This document shows, piece after piece, positions 45,521 to 57,301 of a stretch of DNA of 64,000 bases (position 1 is the first letter of the stretch; each line of letters starts with the position of its first letter). The notes under the pieces were generated by a model, which was given only the letters and a program-made list of their open reading frames with translations, had not been told where the DNA came from and did not search any database. Source of the stretch: Brassica napus (lineage: Eukaryota; Streptophyta; Magnoliopsida; Brassicales; Brassicaceae); NCBI RefSeq assembly GCF_020379485.1, contig NC_063438.1, positions 8,880,335 to 8,944,334 of the forward strand, read 5' to 3'. A program made the translations under genes and the position numbers.

Positions 45521-48500
45521 CTACCTAGCCCTTGGGCTCACTTCAGTACCAAAAGTCAAGCTCACTTCTATAGAACTCTTCGAGTCCATGTCCCTACTGG
45601 CACCTCCCCTTGAATTTTCAGCTGCAAGACATTCTTTCAGTCCGATAACAACTTGCGACATCGTAGGTCTTCTCGCTGAAGAAGGATTTAGACAAGACAT
45701 TGCTAGTTCAACAACTTTCCACACAGAACCAGAATCATAATCTCCATTTAGAGTTGGATCCATAATGCTTATGATGTCTCCTTTTGTAAGCATTAACCCC
45801 ACCCATTCTGCTATATGTGGCTTTTCACGGCTTTGGTCTATCACAGGTTGGTTTGTGATGATCTCCAACAATACTATCCCAAAACTATAAACATCACTCT
45901 TTTCTGTCAGCCAATTTGTTCTGTAGTATCTGCAGAACAAGATATACAATCAATTTTTCATATTTTTTCATACGAAAGAGAATAGAATTTCTTAGTCTAG
46001 AGTACTTACTCAGGATCAAGATATCCAGGAGTTCCAGCAACAACTGTCGACACATGAGTTTCACCTTCGATTGGGAATGATCTTGAAAGACCAAAATCAG
46101 CAAGCTTGGCCTCAAAGTGTTCAGTCAACAATATATTTGTGGTTTTAACATCTCTATGAACCATTGGTGGTTTGCATCCATTATGTAAGTACTCAAGTCC
46201 TAAGCCACAACAATCATTTTTAATTAGGCTCTCAAAAAATATAAACATGAATTAGAAAAAAACTTAAGGTGGGTAATGTTTAAACTAACCTTGTGCCGAT
46301 TCAGAAACTATTTTAAGTCGAGTTCCCCAATTCAAAACAAAACGGTTACGTGTTCCTGTATTTGAAATAACAGATTGATATCAAAGTCTTATGTTACACG
46401 CAACGCATAGAACTAAAACAAGACATTTTGTTATTATTTTACCTGACATATGTTCCTTTAAATCTCCATTGGACATGAATTCATAGATAAGAGCCATGTT
46501 CTCTCCTTCGTCGCAATACCCAACAAGATTGACCAAGTTCTTGTGATGAACTCTAAGAAGAAGTTCGACCTAAACACCAAGCCATGATTCACAAGCTCAA
46601 GTTTAAAATATTGCTGAATCATTAAATGTTTTAGTACGAGATACTGATGACTGTGAAAATTTACCTCAGCTTTGAACTGTTTATACCCTTGAGATGATGA
46701 ATGGGAAAGTATCTTAACTGCTACTTGTTTTGTACCATTCACAAAACCATAATATACAATTCCGAACCCTCCTTTCCCAAGGATTCTTTGGAAGTTATTT
46801 GTCATTGCAATAACTTCTGAGTAACTAAACCTTTTATTTTCTGTCATAATTGCCGGTTCTGATGATCTACCATCTGATGCTTGAATATATGAGGGTTCTG
46901 GCCCTTAAGGTTGCAAGGAAAAAAAATTTAGTCAAGACTTAGTGAAACTTGAGATGTATGATTGTTGTGATATTATTCTTGACTTTATTTATTAGTACCT
47001 TCAAATTTTGATGCTTTTTTCTTTCTGAGAACAAGGAACATGACGAATGCACCTATAATAACAGCTACTGAAGCAATTGATGCAACCACTGGTACAATGA
47101 TACTCTTTTTCTTATGTCCATCGTTTCTTTTGTTCACACATGAACCAGCTGTGCAAAGAAGATGAGGGTTTCCTTCAACACTACCAAATATGAGTGTTAT
47201 TAAGATACCAAATAGTATATTAACGGGCTGATAAGTATCGGAAACAAAAAAAACTTACTTTAACTTCATTCCTTTCTTCTGAAGAAGTGAGGGAGGGACC
47301 GATCCAGTTAAGTTATTACCACTTAAGTCTCTGTTAGAAAAGATTATGCGTCAAAACAAAAGCAATCATGTTTAGGAGAAAGCTTAGCAAAAAAAACGTC
47401 AAAACAATAGTGACTCTATGAGAAACTTACATGACCAAGAGTGATTTTATGTCAGCTAGAAATTTAGGTATTTCTCCAGTCAAATTGTTATTTGACAAGT
47501 CCCTACAGTTAACAATTGATACATATTAACCCATCAAATATGATCCATTTCCAAAGGCTAAGTAATTTTTTAGGCTTGGACAGCCGTGCAGATATACATA
47601 CAACTTTTCAAGGTGGGTAAGATTTTGAATGGCTTGTGTGATGATCCCGGTTAATCCACTTGTAGATAAGTCTCTGGAGAAATTAAATGTGAGATTTCTA
47701 ATTCGATAATTACATGATTAAGAAATTAAGGTAAAGTAAATGATTCTTCTTACAAGGAAGTGATTATTGGTGGAGTCGAAATATCTGAGTTATTGCAGTT
47801 TAGACCATCCCACAAAAATTGTTTGGGTACACATGGATCTCCTTGCCAACTGATTCTATTTAATCCATAAATATCTTGAACATTCTTGATACCAGCAACT
47901 ACAATTGTAAAGCTTGGTGGTTTCATAAATCAAAACAAAACACAAATATTTGTCCATAATTTCAGGAATGTAAATGGACATACCTTCATCTTCATTTGTC
48001 TCCATTTGCGGGAAATCAATCACGGTGAAAGCCTCGATGGCATTCAGGAGAGGCGGAAGAGTTGATTTGGACGTCTTCAGAAGCTGCAAAAGGCATGCCC
48101 CTCCATCGCATTGCTCTGGTGTTATGTCGAATATGGTTTGGGTCTTTAGCGGCTTAGGACTATATGGTCCATATGAAATTTTCCCATTCATTGTTATATT
48201 GAATTCTCTTGTATCGTTGGCCCTTAGGGTCTGAAGCTCGGCAAAGTGCATGTAGGAGTAAAACTTCGTAGTAGATGGCTCTATAGTCCATGTAATGTTT
48301 AATGTCGCGTTAGGGTTTAGGGGCGTTACTCCCGTTGACATTACACCTTTTGGCAGTTCATAAAGATTACTAGAATTTACATTCAAATTTGTAGTTACTT
48401 GTGTCCATGAGTTCGCCACGAACATCGGGTACCATTTACGATCATAAACATCATCCGGGTACCTGTCACAATATTAAATTGCAATACATTATTAAACTAA

Positions 48501-49560
48501 CACGAAGGTTTTCAATCATTCGAGTGAAAAAATATTGACATGTGAAACTGAAATATTTTTTGTTTATCAAAAAATAAAAAAAATTCGTTATTAAATTTTG
48601 CGATTATAAATGGAAAACGCAAAATGCAAACGATGTTCTTGCTTTTTAAGAATGGCTTTCGCGTGTGCTAAGTTTTTAATTAAAAGAGTAAATATTGTGG
48701 GTTTATTTGAAAAAAATACATACACTATGTCACTATTTAAACATATAAACGTAAATATATACATGCAAAAAAAATTTAAAAAGTTGAAAATGTTTTAAGC
48801 AATCACAAACACCAATCAAGGCATATGTTTATGTTATGTGAAAGTTTTAACTTGTTCTTACCGTATATTACGATCTGAGTTGCTAAGATACCTCCTGAAT
48901 TCGTATTTGAGTGAGCCGCTTTGAGTAACATACATATCTTTCTTCAATGGTCGTAGCTCCAAGACATTTATAAAGGGTATACTAATACCTGTCTTAACAA
49001 GACATACCTGTAAAGAGTCGGTTTGCGTCACATGGATGATCTCCTCTATAGTATCATTACTGCTCACTGTTGTCCATATGTTCGGACCCAAGTAAAGGTC
49101 AAAGTTTGGATCGACATTAAGACCATCATAATTTCCATATACGAATGTGGCCTTAATCAGATACTTGGTGTCCCGGGTAACATTTAGATGGTAGCAGTTT
49201 CGTACTCCGTCTGGAAAATATCTTAGTTTCAAAATCGGCTTAGTGTAGTCCGGTTCAAACTCCTTGGCGATCCTACTAGTTTTTCCACTCTTAACTAAAT
49301 CGGCATCTGATATATATGCTAAACCGGTTGGGAGTGAGTTGTAAGGAGACTCACGAAGGGGTAAACCGCAATCCACATTAATGAATCCTAATGAGATAAT
49401 AGATGAAAATATATCTTATAATCTAAGAGAACCGTTGACGAAAGCAAATATATCATATACATTAAAATCCAACAGTTCCGTACGTACCGGTGGGATCTTG
49501 AGCTTGAACAAGATGAAGTATCAGCACAAAACTGGAAATGAACATACAACGTCTCTCCAT
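45521..49560 (-). CDS. LRR-I receptor kinase with malectin-like ectodomain, gene 1
   Basis: Plasma-membrane receptor-like kinase of the LRR-I (malectin-like/LRR) subfamily. Thirteen exons, all with consistent phases: 49560-49488, 49387-48862, 48462-47984, 47898-47754, 47673-47602, 47502-47431, 47330-47259, 47180-46999, 46903-46665, 46569-46443, 46355-46290, 46199-46010, 45929-45521; 883 aa. Signal peptide about 1-20 ([20 protein letters not shown]). Malectin-like domain about 27-355 ([21 protein letters not shown]). GDPCVP motif, then LRRs coded by 72-base exons. Membrane span about 507-531. Kinase about 575-855: [29 protein letters not shown] (an RD kinase), [24 protein letters not shown]-terminus [11 protein letters not shown]. 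No disabling lesion seen. Subfamily members act in defence, symbiosis and growth signalling; the ligand here is unknown. TTGAC W-box motifs lie upstream. Confidence 0.9.
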
Positions 49561-50060
49561 TTTCTCCTTAATGTCCAAAGGAAAGATCCTTTTATTTTTA
49601 TATATCAAGCTATGCATTTGAGTTTATGATTATATAAGCCACTTCTTAAAAGTCCTAAGTCAACTAAGATTAATGATGTTGGTCAAATAGTAATATTATT
49701 TCACGGTTCTTTTTTTTTATTATTGAACACCATATGTTTTCACGGTTCAAAATGATTTTATAAGCCAAGTTCTTGAGAGAAAAAATGACGAGTGATTTAT
49801 AATTTAATATTCAAGTGGTCGAAAAGTATCTCAATGTCTAAAGCCACAAAACCGTTGACTAAGTCATTCCAAAGAACACGCTGTATTCTTAGTCGACGTG
49901 GAAAAACGAGTTAATACAGAAGGAGACGTGCATCAAACTACAACCTTCTTACTTTCTCGTTGACTTTGACTTTTGTATAGCTGCACTTAATTGGTTGATC
50001 TCTTTGGTCTTTATCGTTCACTAATGAAAACTTCGCCTTCAAAAGTCAATGCTCACAAAT
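49561..50060 (-). promoter_or_regulatory. Promoter of kinase gene 1 with W-box cluster
   Basis: Within 500 bp upstream of the ATG, TTGAC/GTCAA cores occur at about 49659, 49682, 49855, 49960, 49966 and 50044. The pair TTGACTTTGACT at 49960-49971 is a close double W-box. W-boxes bind WRKY factors and are common in defence-induced receptor-kinase promoters. Occupancy is inferred only. Confidence 0.5.
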
Positions 50061-53000
50061 AATTGAGTTTTTGCATTAATTTTTTTTTTCTTGCATGCCA
50101 ATTGTCGAAGTAACAACCTCCAATGATTTTCGTTGGACGTAGTTTTTTAATATGTAGGATCCCAAATTGAGCAATTAGGTGCTTGATATTAAAATTTCAT
50201 ATTGAGTTCTTTGGTTTTTCTAGGAATATATCTAAATAGTTATATAGAACTAGGAATTTTCCTAGGCCATGTACAGAAATAATAATTTTAAATATAATAT
50301 TTCTTTATTTCTAAAATATTAGTTTACATTTTTCATTATTACTTTTATATTTTAATTTTATTGGTTTGGAAAAAATATATATATTTTGTAGTTTTTTTCT
50401 TTTTATTTAGTTTAGCTATTTATGTTTAATTTAATTTAAATTTTAAAAATTTAGGATTATTTTATAAAAATCAATTTTTTTTTATTATCTATTTTAAATA
50501 TATCTCTTATTTAGTTTTAAATATGCATTTGTTCAAATACATAAATTCTAATAAAGTTTGGATTTTTGTTGGTTATAGTTAAAATAAGTTAAACTAGTAA
50601 AAATCAATATGTTAATTACCTAGTAAACGGATAAATTTCAATAAAATTTAATCATTTAACTATCAACAAAATATTTATTGGATTAGTATCGCTTTATTTT
50701 TGTATTTGTTAATGAACACTTACAATTAATTTTTATTATATATATACACAAAGTGTGATACATAAGTTAATGTAAAAAAATACTTGTTACTTATATTTAG
50801 TTTATTTTTTATTAATTTTGTGTATATATATATTTATTTATTTATTTTTATGGTGATATATGAGTTACAAGTTATTAATATATTTCAAAAGTTTTGCTAA
50901 AAATAAATATTGATATAAAAAATTACTTTAATGATGATATAAGAGCTATTAGTTATTGTTATTTTTAGAAAACTTTGAGGGGAAATAGAAATCTTTATAA
51001 AGAAATTATCCATGTCATAATGCCACATCATATTTTTTTTCTAAATCCATGTCAGTTTTTCTTGTTGTTAATGAATGTGGTGATCGATGACACATATACA
51101 AATCACTTTGCAAATAATGTTTAGTGGATGTGTATTTGATTTTTCCTTAGAATTATTGAAACAAGTTGTATCCTTTCAAGAAATTTTATTTAAAAAAAAA
51201 TATTTAAGAAAAACAGTTTCTCCTATAACCATTTGGCGCGTAAACTTATTTTTAGAATATTAAACCAACTCTAATAAAACACCAAAACATTGATTTTGAT
51301 GTGATTTATCTCCAATGAGACATTAGAAATGATACCATTTCATCAAATTTAGTGTTTTATGAATAACACCAAATTCAGCATACCAAGTATTAAAATAATA
51401 TATTATATTATTTTATAATTGATTATATAGTAGTACTTTTGTATATTTTATTTTTGTTTTCACATTATTAAATTAAAATATTATTTTATTTATATTTAAA
51501 AAAATAATAACTAAATGAGTATTATCAGTTACACAAAACTGTAACAAATAAAAATTCATTTATTATGTATTATTAAAATATATTAAATTTTATTTTCAAC
51601 TAATATTTTACATAAAATAAATATATAATTTACTATAATTTTACATTTCTTAATAAACAGTGTGATATAAAATTACAAACCTCTGACATAGAAATATAAT
51701 AAAATGATAATTAGTCAATTACAAATAATAAATATATTAAAATTAAAAGTTAATTATCTATGATATTGTTTTGGTGTAAAATCTGATGTTATAGTTAGAA
51801 TTGACAAAATAGAGTTGATTACCAAATTTAATGTTATTTTAATATCATATTTGGTGTTATGATTGGAGTTATCTTGTATTTTTTTTCTGAACAATAGAGT
51901 TACCTAGTGTAACTTAGTAACTAGGTGGTAACATGCGCCTTGTGCAGGGTGAATAGACAAAAGAAAATTAAAACTTTTAATTTATGCCAGAATAATTGAG
52001 TCAATTAAAATATATTACTTTGCGAGATTAGTCATAGATTATTCAAGAGATTTGCCCGGGCTACGAAATTAATTTTAGTTGCCAATTTTAAAAGTATGGA
52101 AAGTACTATAATTAAGAAATCATCATATATGAAACAATATTAACTTTAAAAATTAAGCTGATCGAAAATAACCAAATTGACGTTTCCGACGTGTTGTTTC
52201 CTTAATTTTATAGTCTTGGTGCTTAAGTTAAGAGATTAAATGGTATTTTTAAGTTTGTATTGTCCAATCAGTTAAAAGATAAGATTCAATCGGCGTCATA
52301 ATCCATGATCAATGCTTCTATCAAATCAATTAGGGTTATATGATTAATATTCATATATAAATGGCATTATATAAATATGAACCATAGATGTAACATACCA
52401 AAACAATTGTGAGGAACACGGATGCTTTTTTAAATATATATATATAATTATAACAAAATTAATTCCAAGTAAGTGGTCATAAAATTTAATATTTTTGAAC
52501 ACTTGTAACACCCAAAAAACAATATAAAAGAACATTATGTAACATACCAAAACAATAGATTAGTGATTGCTCTCCAGAATTTTTTTAGTGGTTGTTTTGC
52601 ATGATCGAGTCAACAATATGTATATATATATTGGTACGATCAAAAATAAATTTAGTGCTAAATATGAAACAAATTGAGATTCTAGTCAACGAAATTAAAT
52701 TCAAAATCAATCAGTGACGATCAAAAATATTAATATATGTTTTGGTTTCAATGGTGAATTTTCATTACGAAATTCAGCCAATATTAATGAGTACATATAT
52801 AACCGTAATTAGTGTCATATTTAGCTTCAAATTTCCTAATTTGAAATATTCATATGGCAATCATACATTGTCATGAATGAATTAAAGAAATTATTACTTT
52901 TAATCTATATATATTAGAAAGTCAAAAGTCACAAATATTAGATATAATGAATTATGGAACAAAAGTTTGCATGTTTTTATAATGTAAGCTTATTTGTTTT

Positions 53001-54354
53001 GTTTTTTAAGTTTGTGTAGTTGGTAGGTGCAATTAAGTATATCTTATGAAAAATCAAATTTATAAGAGTGAGCAAAGACTAATATAAATTTACTATGAAT
53101 TTAAGAAAAAAAACATGAGAAACATGAGTTTACGGTTACCAGCTTTGCAAGCAAATCGCCATAATGATATCAAAATCTCACTATTTAATTTTACGTAACT
53201 TGCGCTCCACTACAATTCTAAACTTGTCGTAATTGTAATATTGGCTGATAAATCAACGCAGCAAAAAAAATATTACATTAATGATTGCCATATGTAATTC
53301 CATGGTAGTATTCCAAATTTATTTGTGTTTCCAAATTTAAGGAAATAATAGTTAAAATCATCATATTAAAGGATTTGACTTGTTCAAAATGTATATTAGA
53401 ATCTAAAATTACATAATTTAGGAAACAATAATTGAATTCATAACAATTTTACACCTACCAAAAATACAAAAAAATTATACAATCAATAACTTTGGAAATG
53501 TTTTCTCACCAAATGAATTTCATAGAATCCCATGATATTTATACATTCACGAATACAATTCAATTTGGTTTGATAGACACGAAACCGGTTTATTAAATCG
53601 AGCTGGGTGTTTGTTAAAAATCTATTTTATAATTTCAACAGATTTCAATTGATATACAATAAAATATATTAATATATTTATTTTATTGATATATGATAAA
53701 ATATATTAACAAAATAATAGTTTAACTATATGGTTGACTTAATAATTCATCCCGAAGCCACTAAAATAATTTAGAGTAATGTTTGTATCATTATACTCAA
53801 AATAGCTCCATGACTTCTTATATATTTTATTGGGAATATGAAAAACCGATGATAATTATATATTGCCATTTTGATTTTAGTGGTTTGTATACATGATGCA
53901 AATGACCAATATATCATGCTGTCTTGATTTTATGTAAAAAAAAATAATCATAGAGTATAAAGGTGTTGGAGAGTTCCTCCTCGTACATGGTCTATGGTAA
54001 ATCAAATTTTTTTTGGACATAGGACAAATCAATTTCGTGAACGTTCACTATAGAACTGGTTTCTAGATCTAATAGTGAGGATGCATATAATATATCATAA
54101 TAATTAAAATCTAATGATCAATGGCAAGATATGTAATTAATCTAATAAAAAGAGGATCTTTAAATATATGGTATGAGAGTGATTGTGGTGTTACCACATA
54201 GAAAATGACAATTTTTATAATAACACATGAGGTAAAGGTTATTTAATAATAGTATTTTTCAAATAATAATAAAAAAGAATAAAACAGAGTATCATAATCA
54301 TTGGTTCTTCCATAGCACGCTTGTGTGTAAAAGATATATATATATATATATATA
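50061..54354. other. AT-rich intergenic region between kinase genes
   Basis: No gene found. It holds one TIR element (51267-51870). A Helitron-like hairpin at about 51920-51950 (ACTAGGTGGTAACATGCGCC) has no matching partner end. The rest is featureless AT-rich DNA. Confidence 0.45.
51267..51870. mobile_element. MITE-like inverted-repeat element
   Basis: AACTCTAATAAAACACCAAAAC at the left pairs with the complement of TTTGGTGTTATGATTGGAGTT at the right. AT-rich centre, no gene. TSD not resolved. Confidence 0.6.
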
Positions 54355-55392
54355 CTAGGGTCGGCCCGGGCTACGCCCAGGTTTTTATTTAAATTTAAAT
54401 TTTGATTATATATTTAGTATGTTTATTTTAAAATATAAATTTTATAATCTATCATAAACATATAAGTAGCTATCGACAAATATACAATAATTTTAAGTTA
54501 TTCAATCTTTTTTTCTTACGCTATTCAAAAAATTTTGCATCCATTTTTTTGTTATTGAAAATTATATATAAGGTGAGGAGTAGAATGATCAAAAATTAAT
54601 TAAATTTTAGTTATGGTGTTTAATTGGTTAAATTGTTTTAATATTTCAATGCACTTAAAACTATTTATAACATTTGTTTCCAATTAGTCTCTAAGTAATT
54701 TAATGGAATATCCTCTTAAATTTACAACAAATAGTATATTTTAAAAAACAATATTTTTTTTTTTCAAAAGTTTATGATTATATAACACCAACAAAATTTA
54801 CTTAACCCGATTTGCTTAACTAATTGATTTTAGTTAATGAATTAGTTAAATTTTGATCCGAAGCTTTCTCAATGAGAAAAAACTGAGTAGAAGCATTTTA
54901 TGTTTCTTATAAAACGGTAATGACCTTGTTTGCTTAACCAATTGGTTTAGTTAATGAATTAGTTAACATTTAAACCATAGCATTTCTCTGGTTTTTTTAA
55001 CTGTGTGTGTATAAGTGTTCCTACATATCTAATTATCTATCTTTTGGTCAAAACATAGCTAATTATTTAATAAATTTTTCTATCAAAATAACATAGTGAT
55101 TTGATAAAAAAAAATAGTGATTAGTGTAAGGTTATTGTATGTTCTTATTCCAAAATGTACTAACGTTAATGCATGTTGCCTAGAATCGGTCCCGCACGTA
55201 TGAATGTAATGTATTTTTTGTTTGAATTCTTTTCTTTTGTATGAAAATTTTATTTGCTTTTTGGATTTGTATTCGGATGTTTTGATTGTTACTATATATT
55301 TCCGAATGTTTCCAATTTGGTGTCTTTTTTGAAGTTACATTGAAATACCAATATTACATATTTCTTGGTATGAAGTTCATTCTTGCGTATGT

Positions 55393-55605
55393 TTTGTTGG
55401 TATTACATTTCTATAGTTTTTTTTTCTGGTTTTTGGTCTTTAATATTCGTTGTGTTAATAGTCCTGATCTTTTATGGGTATTGTAAATGTGCATTCTAGC
55501 TTGTATTTTGTTGGTATTGCTTTTTTTCTATAGTATTTTCTGGTTCTTGGTCTTTAATATTTGTTGTGTTAATAGTCCTGATCTTTTATGGGTATTGTAA
55601 ATTTT
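55393..55605. repeat. Two-copy tandem duplication, about 113 bp
   Basis: TTGTTGGTATT...TCTGGTT(T)TTGGTCTTTAATAT, then GTTGTGTTAATAGTCCTGAT and CTTTTATGGGTATTGTAAAT, occurs twice in succession inside the Helitron. The copies are nearly identical. Confidence 0.8.
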
Positions 55606-56066
55606 GTTTAGTTAGATTTTTCACTTTGTTTGTTTAAAATTTAGGGGATTAAATTATGATAATTGTCTAGCATATGCATGTATATGTCCTCCAGTGCTCA
55701 TTTTGTTTTAATAAAAAATAATGATCTAATATTAGAAAAAGTTCCTAAATTATTATTTAGGATTCCTATTATTTGTAGGGAAAAAATATTCTTGCACGGT
55801 AGAGAAATATAGAAATTCTTGCACATTAGAGAAATATAGAGAAGGCACTTCATGTCTTCCATGTATTTTCATCTTCAGGTCGTGTATATATTATAGACTA
55901 CTTGGAGACATAATCAAATGTAATCTGACAAAATATGTCACAACTTTGCATTTCTCAGGACTCAGATGAAATGAAATCTAACAAAATTACTTTGGCTGAT
56001 GGCTCTTTCAAGAATAGTTTGGTTCCTACATCTGTTCCAATCATTTTCCAGTTATTAGAAGCATCT

Positions 56067-56235
56067 TTCACAGAAAGCTATCATGTAATATAGAAAAAAA
56101 AAATTGAAAGAAATTGACAATAACTGCAGCAAAATTAATTGCATCAAACAGAACGCTAATACTAAAAGAATTCGAGCAAAATTAGAAGCTCGAATTCTTT
56201 TAGTATTTGCATTCACAGAAAGCTATCATGTAATA
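56067..56235. repeat. 24-bp direct repeats around a perfect 20-bp palindrome
   Basis: TTCACAGAAAGCTATCATGT plus AATA occurs at 56067-56090 and 56212-56235. Between them, AATACTAAAAGAATTCGAGC (56158-56177) and its exact complement (56188-56207) form a hairpin with a 10-base loop. Confidence 0.9.
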
Positions 56236-56629
56236 AACGAAGCTGACATAGACATAGAAACGTAACGAAAGTAATTATCTCCATGATTGCAGACGGAAGA
56301 GTTTATGAAACTTGAACAACCTCTATTAGTGAATAACTTGACCACAGTTTCAGAGCGAAGATGTTCGAGGAAGACGACGGCGTGAACACAACTTGCTTTT
56401 AGGTTTCAATTAAGGTTTTGGGCTGAATTAACTTAATATATTGAGGGGCCCATATGACTTTTGAACAGAATCGTGAAATAAAGAAAAATAGCCGAAGTCC
56501 AAAGTCTTTTAAACTGTTTTGATTTTTTTTTTTAAGTGACACGTGTCAACACCACAGAACACAAATTTGTGACCTGGATGCTGAGGTGGCTTCACCAGGA
56601 GAGAGCAAACTCTCTTTTATATATAAAGA

Positions 56630-57301
56630 TATGGGCCTGAGCAGGGAGAGTGAGAGAGCGAGGCCAAATGTTTCTTGCCATGTGGCCGTGGCTCTTTCAA
56701 GTAGAACATTTAGCATACATCTGAACTTTATCATCAGAAGGAGACTCCAAAGATCAGATATATGCTCTATTAAGCCAGACATTTAGCTGATCTTTAGTTC
56801 CTTGAACTAATGTTTCTAAATGTTCAAAAAGCAATACTGCTAAATTTTATTGAATCTCCACAAACTGCATCAAATTATATGGATAATGATTCATTGCATC
56901 TATATATATAAAGATATGAACCATCATATTTACAATAGTTCTAAAAGAAATTGATCCATACTGAACAATCATTCACACCCTTTAACTAGATATATATAAA
57001 TCAATCTTGAACTAATCAGCGGTGACTTGGACGTAAGATATGGACTAGTCAAAAATAGTAGATATGTAAGATAGAGATTTTGTTTCTTCTATAACACAGA
57101 AGATTGTATACTTCATGGTCTAACAATATAGTTTATCAGAAGGAACACTCATCAGAATCTTATTAATTCAACACAAAAGAACAAAACAACAATTGGATTC
57201 TTTCCAAGAACATTGAACTGGAAACTTCACAAGGAAAGATAAATGCCAAAAACAAACAAAATAGTGTTTTGCCATAGAAAGGAATAGCACATATTTTCAA
57301 G
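56630..57301. other. Spacer downstream of kinase gene 2
   Basis: The 100-150 bases before 57301 are probably the 3' UTR of kinase gene 2 (minus strand). No other feature seen. Confidence 0.5.

Larger units (their letters stand above)
54355..56629 (-). mobile_element. Helitron between the two kinase genes
   Basis: On the minus strand it starts TCTTTATATATAAAAGAGAG after A (56630) and ends CCGACCCTAG before T (54354). The hairpin CCTGGGCGTAGCCCGGG precedes the end (54364-54380). Insertion between A and T fits the Helitron rule. About 2.28 kb, no Rep/helicase seen, so non-autonomous. Confidence 0.8.

Noticed and set aside
51920..51950. Minus-strand Helitron 3' end (CTAGGTGGTAACATGCGCC)
   Set aside because: The hairpin is weak and no matching 5' TC end at a plausible distance was found.
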